A stretch of DNA of 64,000 nt from Axinella damicornis (taxonomy: Eukaryota > Porifera > Demospongiae > Axinellida > Axinellidae): positions 12,134,671 to 12,198,670 of the forward strand of contig OZ007509.1 in the NCBI GenBank assembly GCA_963931865.1, written 5' to 3'. Positions within the stretch are counted from its first letter, which is position 1; each line of letters starts with the position of its first letter. Shown here piece after piece: positions 23,080-36,587 of the stretch. The notes below the pieces were generated by a model. That model was given only the letters and a program-made list of their open reading frames with translations. It was not told where the DNA came from and searched no databases. Both the position numbers and the translations under genes were made by a program.

Positions 23080-24780
23080 CTAAGTGGAGTGAGCCCCAGC
23101 TCCTCCGCCCCAAGTATATACTGTTGCTGGCGTACTGCCACAATACCTGAGGTGGAGGAGGCCTGCGAACAAGGCTACACTAGTGGTGTGCAGTCTACTA
23201 AATACAAGTTGCATGATACAGCCTGGTTTCCAGGCCATGTAGAATTTTTTTGTGGTCTGGGGCTATGTTTGACGAAACACTGCATACCGATACCCACATT
23301 ATGGCTGGCACGAATGTCCAAACATCCAGTAGGATCATAGATCGACAAACCTGCAACAGTTTGAAGGCTTCAAAGGTTTTGAAGGTTCGTTTAGATTCGT
23401 CAGCCCTAAAAAATAAAGTACCAGGGACCTATGAAGACCGTACATGTACAGCCAGATTGTATCCAGGTTACACATCCTAGGTAGGAGGCCATCCTAAAAC
23501 AAATGACATGCTTCATATCACAGCATACATGTACACCTACAAATAAATCCAATTGTGTACCTCAAGTAGTACTGACAAAAGTACTGCGGCAGTTGTGGCC
23601 TATTCTTCCAGACACACAAAGAAGTGAAACACACAACTCGATTTGTTGTGGTGGCTTTTCATTGGCAGTGTAATCTTAAGCTCCGCCCATTCATACACTT
23701 GGTTTGCTGAAGCCTCAGGATGCAGCACAGCACAGTAAGCTGGAAGCCAGGTGGTGAAATCATGAGAACTCATTTCCAGAATGTAATGGGATTCCTTCAA
23801 CACCTAGTTATCATAACTGAAGCTACAGTGTAGCGTCTTAGCTGGAGCACATGCTGACAGTGGCACAAGTTCTCTCAGCTACAGTGTATTAGGCTTGGAT
23901 AGCAATCACTGATGCTGGGCCCTAGACCATGTAGTTCATTAATGTACACTGGGAATAGTACACAAAGCCAAAGACAACATTAGTCTAGAGGTTAGTCAAC
24001 AGCCTCACATGGCATGGTTAGTCTAGCTACTGAAGTTTCACAACTTACATGCAGCAACTAAGACAGAGACGAGGTAACCACATTTATGGTTTCACATCAG
24101 CACCTGCATCCCCTTCAACATGGCTACCTTAAACCCTATTATGAGTTACTTTTGATCAAATGGTACACCCTCACACTAGTCTTGCTTGCAGATAATCTGT
24201 TGAGGGACAGTCCATTTATCCATTGGACGATCAGTATCAGGCATCTCTTATGCCCATAAACTGCAAGCAGGATTCAGTAATTAGCGACAATTAGCAACAC
24301 TGAGTTGGAGCAACGCAGTGTGCAGCACTGCTGATGCAAAACTGAAATCGTATACTTTGCCTGGCCTAACTGAACGAAGCAGTTGGAAGTCAGTGAAGTT
24401 TAGGCTCTCAGTTTCCAGACAGTGTTTCTACAGGGCTATAGCCTCTGTTGATGCTCTCTCCAACAGTTATTGACTTGGGAGACAAAGCAATGGCCCCAAG
24501 TTCACTACAACAGTTTTCATGGTTACGTTTGACAGTACTGAGAGACTATTCCCATCATCAGCACACACTCCCAGTGCACCTGACCCCAACTGGACCCAAT
24601 ACCCACTACATACGCACTGACACTAGAAGGGATCTTGTCTGCAGCTGTACAACTACCACAGGGTGGATTACTGTACCGACAGCTAGCCATATTAAACTTA
24701 TAAGGTCTCACCGTCAGTCACAGAAGCGCTTTCAGAAACGTAACGATCTGGCTAAGGTATCCCACTCTCTGCTTTTCCTC
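23080..24780. other. no supported gene
   Basis: Contains single ends of TAGCCT-type elements near 23130-23180 and scattered short open frames on both strands (for example minus 23600-23803) that have no domain and no paired splice sites. May hold introns of the minus-strand gene suggested at 22976. Confidence 0.35.
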
Positions 24781-24859
24781 CACTAGTACGACTACGCAGC
24801 CGCGGTCAGCATCGAATCACTCATGGAGTCGTTCCCACACCCTTAACTATTGTGACATC

Positions 24860-25110
24860 ATCTGACGCACGTGAGCAACCGCATGACCTCACACGCTGCA
24901 CGTGCACAATTGCCACACCCTCGATTTCAAAGTGGGTGTGTACCTGAAACTTGAAGGAACAAACTTCCGCCTATGTCGGACGTACTATGAAAATATGGCC
25001 AGTGTGTACGTGTAGTTCCTGAAGAAGCAGTGCGTGTCAGTGGAGACGTGCGACTGAAAGCAACCGATAACCTGCGCTAGCTTCGTCTGTTCCGACTGTG
25101 GTAGTATGAG
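24860..25110. promoter_or_regulatory. CpG-rich, probably the kinase promoter region
   Basis: A locally CpG-rich stretch with two E-box CACGTG sites (24868-24873 and 24899-24904). It lies 160-400 bp before the candidate first kinase exon. A minus-strand ATG at 24824 reads MSDSMLTAA, so a divergent transcript is conceivable. No TATA box. Confidence 0.4.
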
Positions 25111-25269
25111 ACTGTCTCTTAGGGTTTGGGAGATTTAAAAATAACTTGTTTATTTGATGGAGATAGTGACAACAGTAGTGTCAACAACATTGTGTTAGTT
25201 GTTTCAATCGCTCGCTGGTGTGTGGAAAGCCACTGAGTTCTTTGGAAAGGAGAAAGCACCTGGAAAAAG

Positions 25270-25281
25270 ATGGCCATGCCA
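25270..25281 (+). CDS. STK24: kinase candidate first exon (MAMP)
   Basis: ATGGCCATGCCA followed by the consensus donor GTGAGT. Its phase 0 joins the exon at 31649 to give [14 protein letters not shown]. This resembles the short N-terminus of vertebrate STK24/25 isoforms that begin MAH. The intron would be 6.4 kb. If this exon is wrong, translation can start at the ATG at 31661. Confidence 0.45.
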
Positions 25282-25614
25282 GTGAGTGGTGTATCTGTGC
25301 CTGTATTATTTATGTGACGTGTGTGTTTGTGTAGCTGTCCATCATGGGCTTTTAGTCTCGGTACCGAGAGTCTGGTATCGAGACTGCATGGGGGTAGTAC
25401 ACTCCTGTATGCCCTTCTACTCAACCAACTTGATGTGTCAGCTGACCACCTTTTGATGGCTATTCAGAGCAAAGAATAATTCCACCAAATTCCATTGAAG
25501 AGGGGCCACTGTGAATGCTATTTTGTTTGCAACGATCCCAAACTATAAGCCATAGAGTGACCCCTCATGCATGCTTTCGTGTACTGGACACGGGGGTCAC
25601 TCCGTCCACGTATG

Positions 25615-25652
<38 letters not shown>

Positions 25653-28600
25653 TCCGGTATGCACTACATGTACACTCACAGCTGTAACCATGTACACGTA
25701 TGCTGAAGAAGGCATGGAGCTGCATGCTACGGGGACAAAAGGCACAATGTGCATGTACCGGTAGTCAGCGGCCTGTGGCTGATGTACACAGTGCAGTCAA
25801 TGGTCAAAGCCTGAAAGTCAGCTTAGTCGATGGTCAAACCACTCAAAAGAGCCGGTCAAAGTTTGACCCGCAGTCGCACCTGTGACAAGAAAGTACATAC
25901 CATGGGTACAGAGTTACAGGCAAATAATATTATGGGATAGCTAGCATGTGATATTATACATAATTTGTAGATTGTAAGTAAACTGCTTGGCCCTACCTCT
26001 TGCTTGGTCAGCTACATTTTGTTTGTATTTGTCACTAGGCAATAGTGCGAGTTGGCTTCCAATTAGTACCCATCTTTGCCTTCATGCATGACGCCATCAC
26101 AGATGAAGCTTCTTTACCGGGATCCACGTGTGTCGAAGCAATGTGGAGAAGTGTGTCGAGTGATCTCATGTTGTGCATGTAGTAACCTCATTCCCAGGCC
26201 TTCCCATCACAGGTTGCTGGCCTTGTGTGTCACCGTTACCAACACATGTCAAATTGGCTGGCTGATTACTTCTTTAGAGTACAACCCTGTACTTCCCGTG
26301 TACCTCTGTTATGATGATGAGCAATCAGAGTTTAGATGTGGGATGGGATGCTTGGAATTAAGGCTAGAGTATTTGAAGGTAAAATATCATGCTGGAATGC
26401 AGTGATTTTAAGTATGTCTGTCGCCACCCCCAAACTAAACACTTAATCTTAGCTTATTGCTGGATACATGACCTTGAGAATCAGAGGAATGGTAGATCCA
26501 AGAGCTCTTTGATCATGGACATCTGACATTTCAACATCTGTTACATGTACTGAGAACTGGATATGGGGTAGTGCTGGTCACTGGCAAAGGTGATTGTGCT
26601 TCAATAGTGTGTGGATCTGCTAATTAGTCTACTTCTGTGGGAAACCAAATTGTCCTAATCTTAATGTAGTTTATCCATGCCAACTTGCGAGTTAATTAGG
26701 CATGCTTTGTCCAAATGTCTAGGCAGTGTTGGAGGTGTTTACAAGTGCTGTACGTTTGCTGTGCAGGGCATATCTATTTATCTTTCATGTAGCCAAAGAG
26801 GTGGCGTCCATAACTGCTATATCCCAGATTCACTTTGTAATAGTTTACGTAAAAGCAGTTGATGTCAGTTCTGTGTTAATTTCACGATTGTGAGCTGGGT
26901 GTGATACTCACTGGTTGATTTCATTATGTTCGTCACAGCCTTGTGACATTGAATTTCACTTTACTTCGAACATGCGTATTCCGTGGCCATACTTTAGTGT
27001 TTAGTGCCAATAACTTCCTGTGGGTGGGGCATCACGGAGATGACATGGCCTGGAACACACACTGGAGCTAGGAAGCTATGCACACACTTTGCACAAGTGT
27101 CATATTTGCAGAACACAGTTTCCACGAAATCCATGGAATGTGCATGTTCGAAGTGAAGTGAAATCGACAATATGAGGCAATAGTGGTTTGGTTTTGTAGT
27201 GGTTAGTGCAGATTGCTCACTTTAAGTTGCGTCCCTCTCGGATGAAACGATGCCAAAAGACCTATCCAAGATTAGTAATCTGCTGTGACAATATGCATTA
27301 ATGTGAGACACCTGCGCTATTGTGGCACTTGTACAGCGGAAGCATAAAGTAGCGTCACTTATAGAACCAGCTGGCTCTGATCAGGCATGGTATATAGACT
27401 GGTGGGAGATGAACTATGTTACCATGGAAACGGTGGTATTACCTGCACAGAGTTAGTTGGTAGGTGGCTTTGTCCAGGCCTGTACATATATCACTGTGAA
27501 TGGTGAGCTAGCCTTGCTCCGTGCATTTGGTGGCAACACACTTGATAGCCCACACACACTAGTGGTTGTGCAACGGATAACTGTGATTTAATTGTCTGTG
27601 CAAAATCAAGACCACTAACAACTTTCAGTACTGGTGGAGGAAGTGTGCCATTCCCAAATTTGGCATGGCATAGAAACTTGTTGCTAGCCGGTTGTGATGC
27701 TCACTGTTAAACTCTAGCCTCGTTCCCAGGCCTACCCCGTTTTTTCTGTTGTTCGATTTCCGTTGACAATAATACACGGATGCGGAAGGGCGACGGAAAA
27801 CGCGGAAGGCAAAGTCTTATAGGATCAAGAACTGCCAACCCATATGCCACGGCTGCAAGATAAAATCTGGGCATTGGCCTGTATTAGGGTGTGGAAGAGA
27901 ATCAGGGATGGGGGGTAACATAACGTGCTCTAGGTAGGGACGTGGCAATTGTGGGTCAACACCAATCCCCCCTGCCTTTGATACATGTGGGGACACTAGG
28001 TGCACTAATTAATGCAAGCTGTTCAGTACCAGGAGTGCATAAGGCGGCGAAGGACCGTCAAACTAGTATAGACATGTTGTAATCCCTCACGCCTTACGGT
28101 TATACCTTATATGGAAGCTAGGCCTTTGCGGTACCGCACAAACGACAATTTGTTTTTCATACTTCTACGTAACGGCCTCTTGCCGTATAATTTTTTGACG
28201 TATGAAGGGCTACTACTTCAGCTAGGGTGCGCATGCTGACTTCGACGCTCCTTCGGCGGCTCATGCACTCCTGTCCGTACTTACATACTGGTTCACTGCG
28301 GTAAGCAAGCCTCCAGTCTGTACTACTTGGCTTTGAGGTACCCAGGGACCAGCCTACACTTGCACATGAAGGGGATCGGCTGCATCCCATGTCTGGCAGT
28401 ACTGATGTAGATGTATATACAATGTAGCGTCTATAACATTGCCTACTTCCAGACAGCTCAGTTGTATCTGGCAGTGATGCTGTTAGCACTCTTAGGTGAA
28501 CATGGCTGGTGGGAATTGTCAGCTATGCACTTGTTAGCACTCTTGTGATCAGTGGCTTGTCTAATTTTTGCCTTCATTCTGAGTGGCCCCAGCTGCTTGT

Positions 28601-31600
28601 AATTACTGCAGTAATTTTGGTGAAAGGATGTTCACTCAATTGGTCAATTGGTCTTCCACGCTAATGTGGAGCAGAGCTCGCTCATGCTTGCCAAATTGTA
28701 TAATGTAAAATTTGTGCACCAGCCTCAATCTGTAATGTTCGTTCCTGATGATGGCCTGCGGAAGGTGTTGATTGGAGAGTTCCAGTGCATTGTCGCTCAG
28801 GGGTGCAGCCATCACCATCCCCCATTAATGGGACCCAGGACCTGCATGAAAACCTTTCGCATTGGAGATGCCATTCCTGGGTTATCAAATTAAAATCAAT
28901 GAACTGAACTGAGCATACGACTGATCTTGCATAACCAACAGAGATCTGCTTGTAGCAGCACAGGCTAGAGGCCTCAGTTTGAGCTGTGCAATGTAGAAGA
29001 TGATGACAAGGTAGCCTCATACCCAGGCCCCTTCGCGGAAAATGGCCTGGTGACACTTGGCAACATTTCCCGTATGTGCTCAGTTAGTAGTCAGTCATGA
29101 ATTGGGTAGGCTCGTTCCCAGGCTCCTCCCCGCACAAGAGCCTGGGAACGAGGCTACATTTTGGGTAGACGAATCACATTCATCCACTATCAATTACTGC
29201 ATGTGTAGTAATTAATTCTTTAACTCTTGAAAGTGCTCCCAAGACTCCCCTCAGGTCCCTGCTTGGCAAGGACTTTCCACTTAGCCATCACCAGCGGTTA
29301 CCTGCGGCATGAATTTCAATGCATCCAGTTATAAAGAATGTGCATGTAATTGCTTACATAGTACGTATGCTGTCTCAGCACAATTTAATGGGAAAACCTG
29401 CCAAGTGTCACCACACTATTTTCCACTTGCTTGGTCCTGTGTATCAGGCTAGTGAGAGGACGTGTATCCGCAATAAACAATGAAATCAATTGTACATTAT
29501 GTACGTATGTGTACTATTCCAACGTCTCCAGGTGATCTGAAATGGAGTATCCAGTTACCGTGTTTAGATTTTTGTATGCAAGTTACAACCTAGTCTCGTT
29601 CCCAGACCGTTTATCCAGCGCGCATATCGCTTTCAGTATAACGCGTGCAATACTAAAAGCGATCCGTGCTGGGGTTGGTTGGGTCTGGGACCGAGACTAT
29701 AGTTACAATCCTTCTAGCTGTCTTTGGCAGCTTGATGTGCCCTATTCAGACTGTAGGTGTTATAAATACTAGACAATGGGTGTGACGTGGCTACTGCAAA
29801 GTCTCAGTTTGCACGAAGGCCATATTTGCATGAAAATGGAGGTGGGATTGTAATTAACACAAGCAAATTAACCAGGCTCATGATAACAGCCTGACAACTG
29901 ATCGATTGTGTGGTGTACATGTACTGTAGACCACTTTAGTCAGACCTGGATTTCTAACACATGTCCAAACATGGCTTGTTGTGAGCTCTGACGATTACAG
30001 CAGACTGCATTTATGTTTGTCCGTGCTGTTTACCTTATCACAGGCTGTTAGCATTGTTGCTGGTCGGTTGTGTGTGTGTGATGTACTTTCAGCTAATGTA
30101 GTGTGTATATAGTTCCGATGTGTGGGTAGAGTTGGTCACGTTTGTACACACTACACAGCAGATGCCTATGCACCGTATAGTGCCCATACGTGTGTAGCGC
30201 TTGCTCCAACATTGCAATAGTCACAGAGCATAGAGAATCAAATGTCTTATTCTCAATGAGTGTATAAAACTGATCAGTGGCACCATAGATATACGGTGTT
30301 GTATATCTATGGTGGCACTCATGCATCAGCTTAAATGCTGATACACAGGATGTGAAATCACCAAACTTACTTCAGTTCCAATGCTATGAGTGGTAACTTA
30401 CACGTGTACCGCTGTGCCCATAATTACCCCGTGCGCATGCGCAGCAGGGGGTAGAGTGATTGGTTTGTCCGTCAGTCTGTCTGTCTGTCTGTCTGTCCAT
30501 ACAGTTACAGTTAAAGTTACAGCAATGAAGGCCTTGTTGAGACTTTAGTTCACAATACAATCGTCAGAATTCAGAAATCACTAGCATCTACATAACTCAC
30601 ACACCTGAATCCACTCAAGAGGCACAGAAAAGCGAGCGAAACTCAAAAATTCTAATTTATACAACTTAACCACACCCTCTTTCTAACATTACTGCCACAA
30701 CTTACGGTATCTCATATCATAATATCGTGCATGCTACCTGCATGCACTCCGTCCTTATAGCAACTATAGCTCATCGTGCATGCTGCTAGCGCTGTAGCCT
30801 ACCTGTATCATGTCTGAAGTATGAGGCTTAGAACTAATAAAAACGCCTTCTTTCAAGGCCAGACAGACAGCAGAACAGAAAGAGAGGCTACGCAAAGATG
30901 CCAAACGAAAGTGCACTGAACGCCAAACAGTCTCCACACACAGAAGTAGCAGGAACTCTTGACAGTAATGCACGGGGTATGTGCTCTCATGAGCACCTCT
31001 AGTTTATGTAAGTTATAAGTAGAGTGTCAGTGAACCGCACCTCCTTCTCTTCTCGACTGATGCGTTAGTTGGAGGTCAGCCTGTCCGTAGCAATGAGAGA
31101 AGGATTTGTACGTTATATATTATGCAAGCTCATGCATTGTTGCTTTTCAGTTTTGGGTTAACCCTTGTATTCGCATGAAGTGTTCTACCCTTGTGCGTCT
31201 TGCATGCCGCCCCTGCAAGTGTATCTGAAACTACACTATTCCGCCGCTTCCACATTCAACAACTGCACCATTCATACACTGGAGTTCTCCAGTTTCTCCA
31301 GTAATATGATCAATGCCAGCCGTGATACCCATAGCTATTGTGATGTGTGTGTGGCAACCAACTCACGTCTGTGACACACAACCTGTTGTCAACATTTGAG
31401 GGGGACATACATGTACATGTAGTGCACAGTATTCACCGAGAGCATCTGTGTATAGGATGTTAACATGCTCATTAAATATACACTTGTCGCAGTTTGCATG
31501 CAGTGCGCACAACCCATGATTTACTATGTGTGGGGATACAACTACCTGATTTCACATGGTAGTGCAGCAACCACTAACCTACTGTACCTCCCTCCTTCCC

Positions 31601-34600
31601 TCCCTCCCAACCTTCCCTCCCCCACTCCCTCCCTTCTCTCCCTCACAGTCCTTGGGAAACATGGATGCAGATCCAGAGATCCTCTTCACACGACAGGAAA
31701 GAATTGGAAAGGGATCATTTGGAGAGGTCTATAAAGGGTGAGTGTATGAGATTTACCTCTGTTCCCATGCATACGTGTGTGAATACCAGTAGTGCATGTA
31801 GTGGTCGACATACATGTACAGGGCTCACATAACATCCAGTAACCAGACAATTTCCGGTCAAATAGCCCGTGTGTCAGGACTCAGGACGTAGCTACATGGT
31901 GTAAGAATGACCAGGCATTGCATCCACCCATTCCATTGTACTGATGCCGGCTGTACGTGTTCAGGACGTACCTCCCCAGGACATACCGCCTCAGGATGTA
32001 CCTCCTCAGGACATACCGCCTCAGGATATTCCTGCTGAGGATGTAATTCCTCAGGACGTATCTCCTCAGGATGTACCTCCTCAGGACGCACCTCCTCAGG
32101 ACATACCTCGTACCTCCTCAGGACGTACCTCCTCAGGACGTACCTCCTCAGGACGTACCTCCTCAGGACGTACCTCCTCAGGACGTACATGTACCTCCTC
32201 ATGACGCACCTCCTCAGGACGCACCTCCTCAGGACGTACTGTACCTCCTCAGGACGTACCTCCTCAGGATGCACCTCCTCAGGACGTACCTCCTCAGGAC
32301 GTACATGTACCTCCTCAGGATGTACATGTTCCTCCTCCTTGACCTGTGGTCAACCTCCTAAGGACGTATATCTTTAGTATGTACCTCCTTAGGATATACC
32401 TCATCTGCTGTCCTTAGGACCTACCTAGTGATTGTACCATGCATAATCTATATATTATGTTAGTTGCCGGTATGAACATTAATTTTTCTTTCCCTACACT
32501 TACCCTATTACGCCTCTCAGGCACAGGTTAACTTGACAGCTTGTGAACAACAGTATTAATTGTTTCTGTACTCTGACTCTTAAAGCATATTGGATTTAAG
32601 AAGCCTTTGAAGTTCAAAAACAGTGCCATGCCATTTACAATCTGGCCAAAAGACCACTTAGTCTTCTAGCCTCTATTGTGGTTGGTAGCTAAGAGCAGAG
32701 CCCATAATGGGAGCTCCTGCTAAGAGTTGTAGTATGTACAATCACTTTGAGTGGAAGCCGTTTTGAGGGTACTTGAATTTCATCCGCTAATCTGTGGGTG
32801 ATGTCTGAGGAAGCAGGAAATACCTCTTTATTCAAGGAAGAGCTGATCCCAACCTCAAGGGAGTTGTATCATCACTTAGGGGTGGTGTGTGCACATCTTG
32901 TGGGGTTCTGATGTACGCAGTGTGGAAAGTTTTGTTTGTACCTTCTGAGGTTGATGATTTATGCAGTGATAGTAAGGTGCCAAAGATAACTACTGATGCA
33001 CCGATAATCGGATCAGTTATCGATATTGGGCCGATAATCACCTTCCTGGGGAGTATCAGTATCGGTAAATTCTACTGATAACTTGGCCAATAAATGGAGC
33101 ATACATATTGCATAACCACGTCCTAGCATTGTCAGTGTACTCTAGTGATTGTTGCGAAGTATAGGATGATGAGAGTTGAGGAAAGAAAAAGTCCGTCATT
33201 TGGGGGTTCACTCGGAGAGGATCCAAAGTTTACTGCTTATGACCAAAAGATTTCACGAGGTGAGGCAAACACGAGAACCTATAGTATCGGATCGGTTATC
33301 GGTATTGGCAGATATCTGTTATCGGATTATCGTAATATCGCTAAAAGCCATATCGGTGCGTCACTAAAGATAACTCTTTCTCAGTGAGGCTGTATGATCA
33401 ACTAATTGTGTACAGACACGTTGTAGTGTATGACACTTAACCCAACTACGTAATCTTGTGCAGTCATGTAGTCTTTCATGGAGGATGCTCAAGTTCTGGG
33501 TGCACAAAATTGTCTTTTCTTACGAGGTAGAACGACTTGTATTCCATCACGCAAGTGACAGCACATGTGTTCTTGTCCAACCCGCCATGATGGTGTACTG
33601 TAGTAGTAGCACCATCCCCTCAGGTAGTGTTGCGTCTCCTCTTATTTCACTGACAATTAAGTAGGTCTTATAAGTGTGTGTGGGTGTGTGGTAGTAATGG
33701 CCATTGGGGCATTGCAAACCTGGTCGTCAGCGTACCACAACAAAGGCTTTCTCTAATTAGTGAGACTGTGTCCCCTTCCAAGTTTGGGGGCATCCACCAA
33801 ACTGCTCGGCAGTGTGTGGGCCGTCAGTTCACTAATTGAGTAGCTAGTAGCTCTTCGTTTAGTAACGGACAATGCAAGCCCTAGAGGGATGGTCAGTAGT
33901 TAAGGTAGGGTTTGCCGAAAGTGTCTGTTCTCTGCCATGGGGGTGCCTGTATCGGTGCCTTTCCAAGTGTTGAAGCGTACGAAGTGACATTCCGTCTAAT
34001 CCGCCCTAATCATTGTTGTGTCACCAAAGATGACATAATGTAACTGTGATTGCATCATACCTTTGCTGCAAGGCTCTACTGGCTCCACTGCTGCTCAATG
34101 TGAATAGGTGATGTCATGGACAATTTGTGAACTTCTGAACCCGGAATTTGAGAGAGGAAAGCCTAGTATTTGGTAAGCTACCTGTTCCTGGTGCTGGAAG
34201 TTGATGCTGGAAGTTGGAACTCCGGGTTGCCCACGCTGACTGAAGTCATGCCCTCAATACAGTCATGCGTGTCTACATTGCGACATTGCACGCATGATCG
34301 AATCTATGAGTTGTACCACTTTGCGTTGAAAGAGCCAGGGAATCTACATAGCTGGCATTGTTCTCAGGTCCATGCTGGGAGAAGGCTGCCATACTTGCAG
34401 ACTTTCCCCATGAGTGCTGAATCAAATAGTTATCATATTCCATTCGATAGTTATGACGTGTGGTAGCACCAGTACACACCCACACACAGAATGTCATAGT
34501 CACTGTTGTAATGTAAACTTATGGGGAGATTGCAGTTGTTGTACTGCTGGACCCTCTCTCCCAGCTTTCAGTAGTAGTCATATAATTATGGTGGCCTTAA

Positions 34601-36514
34601 CTACCGTAGATTGGCCGTAATTAATTTTCGTCAATACTGCATAATGACAAAAGTCAACGTTGAATAATGATTCTGACTTCACATGTGAGTTTTCATTCGA
34701 GTTTTTGTTCGAGTGTTGAATCGAAGTACAAGTATGGCTCTGCTGCGCTACCTGAAACCTGTTGATGGTGTTTCCGATCCTGGGAAGATCACTGAGCTCT
34801 TCTATACTGGCCCAAGCGCACGATCGCGGAAACGAACATCTGAAGACAGTTGGAACCGTGGACCGAGGCAGACGGGTGGAATATTTCGAGGTAAGTAGCC
34901 GATGGCAGTTCCCTCTCTATCAGTGATACGGCATGGGTGTCTGCTGCATTCCCTCGCTCACGCTGACACTCCAGCTCCTCTCCAATGGTAACATGGTATT
35001 TGGTCCTGGGAATGCACATGCGTACCTCGCGAATGAAATTTTCACATGGTTTAATTTTCGTCGGTGTGCTCAAGCAACGAAAATAAAACAACGCGAAAAA
35101 TTAATAGGCCAAGCTTATTTTACGTGAACATTTCCCGATCTGCGGCATTTGCAGTGTTTCTCCAATGGGTGCTCACCTTTCTTGGCCTAATCCCCTTTGA
35201 TGTGGTCATTGAAGTTATTTGATGTGGTCGTGTTTTGGGCTCCCCTTCCCTCAGCTCTGGTGGAGCACTGTACATATTTCCACCCCACCTTCTGTCAGCA
35301 TTGGGGAAGTGCTATCCATATTTATTATCTCGTCCCCCTATCCCCACCCCAGGATTGACAACCGCTCTAAGAAGGTAGTGGCAATGAAGATCATTGATCT
35401 GGAGGAGGCGGAGGATGAGATTGAGGACATCCAGCAGGAGATCACCGTGCTGTCCCAGTGCGACTCCCCCCACGTCACACGCTATTTTGGGTCCTACCTC
35501 AAGGTACATTTGCCATGACGTTACATGTACATATCCCGGACCACTTGATCTCATCTCATACTGCATAGCTGGGTAAATTTAGATGACCAGTCCATGGAAT
35601 ATGAAGCTGTGTACTGTGCATTTCAAGCTAGGATGCTACCTACACATGTACTAAAGGCCTGAGGCCTTGTAGTTTCCAGTTGATGAGACATCTAGAGTGT
35701 AGCTATGGTAACTAGGTAGACCACTGCTCTCTGCGAATATTATAGTACATGTACAGCTGATTTTCATTATTTGGGGGGCTGCAATGAGCACAAGGCTGCA
35801 GCTGGAGCTGCAAGTGAACAAACCCTGCCCTTCAGTGCATGTTGGGTGGCTAGTCAAACATTAGCGCTCACATTGAACAGCTATCTGAACTCATCCTTAC
35901 TCAAGAGGTCTCTGAACTCATCCTTACTCAAGAGGTCTCTGAACTCATCCTTACTCAAGAGGTCTCTGAACTCATCCTTACTCAAGAGGTCCCTAATTCA
36001 GTGTTTACAACTGAATGCCTGTTACTATGAAAGCTGGTTACTATGAAAGTTTGTTCTACAGGAGAAATCTATAGTTTCCATTGCTTGCAGACATTACTAG
36101 TCACACAGATCACACTCTGACCAATTAGATTACAGTTTTAATGAGGCTGCACTCTGAATGTATGTACAGGCGGATCGATGTACATGTACAGTGTAGCATA
36201 ATCCTGACCTGCATGATGGCCTTGCTGTCCATGGAACATGGTGTACATATAAATCTGGCTCAATACATGAGGACCAAACTTTCTCCTTCCTCATCTTTAT
36301 CCTCCACCTTTCCCTTTGTCTTCCCCCCCCCCCCCCCCCCCCCCCGCCTTCTCTCCCTCTCTCTTTGTCTGCCTTCCCCTCCTACCCTGCTTCCCTCCCT
36401 CCTTCCCTCTCCCCTTCCAGGGCACAAAGCTATGGATTATAATGGAGTATCTTGGAGGAGGATCAGCACTGGACCTGGTAATGAGATGTGTGTGTGCATG
36501 TGTGTGTGTGTGTG

Positions 36515-36587
<73 letters not shown>

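Larger units (their letters stand above)
34602..35120. mobile_element. TACCGTA-type element with captured coding fragments (copy 2)
   Basis: Starts TACCGTAGATTGGCCGTAAT. TTGGCC-AATTAATTTTCG near the left is inverted near the right (GAAAAATTAATAGGCCAA, about 35095). It carries two opposed coding remnants: a plus-strand frame from 34734 starting [18 protein letters not shown], which looks like the N-terminus of a transposon protein, and a minus-strand HIRAN-like fragment at 34918-35037. Confidence 0.55.

Noticed and set aside
24796..24824. Minus-strand first exon MSDSMLTAA
   Set aside because: The donor (GTAGTC) is poor and no partner exon could be tied to it; mentioned only in the promoter entry.
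27190..27260. Possible tRNA-derived SINE head (GTAGTGGTTAGTGCAG)
   Set aside because: No B-box at the right distance and no A-rich tail or target duplication seen.
28157..28489. 110-codon minus-strand frame
   Set aside because: Half of it overlaps a MITE (28031-28272), with no domain or splice pattern.
31858..32361. PPQDV- and YVLRR-type repeat proteins
   Set aside because: Artefact of the 15-bp minisatellite inside a kinase intron.
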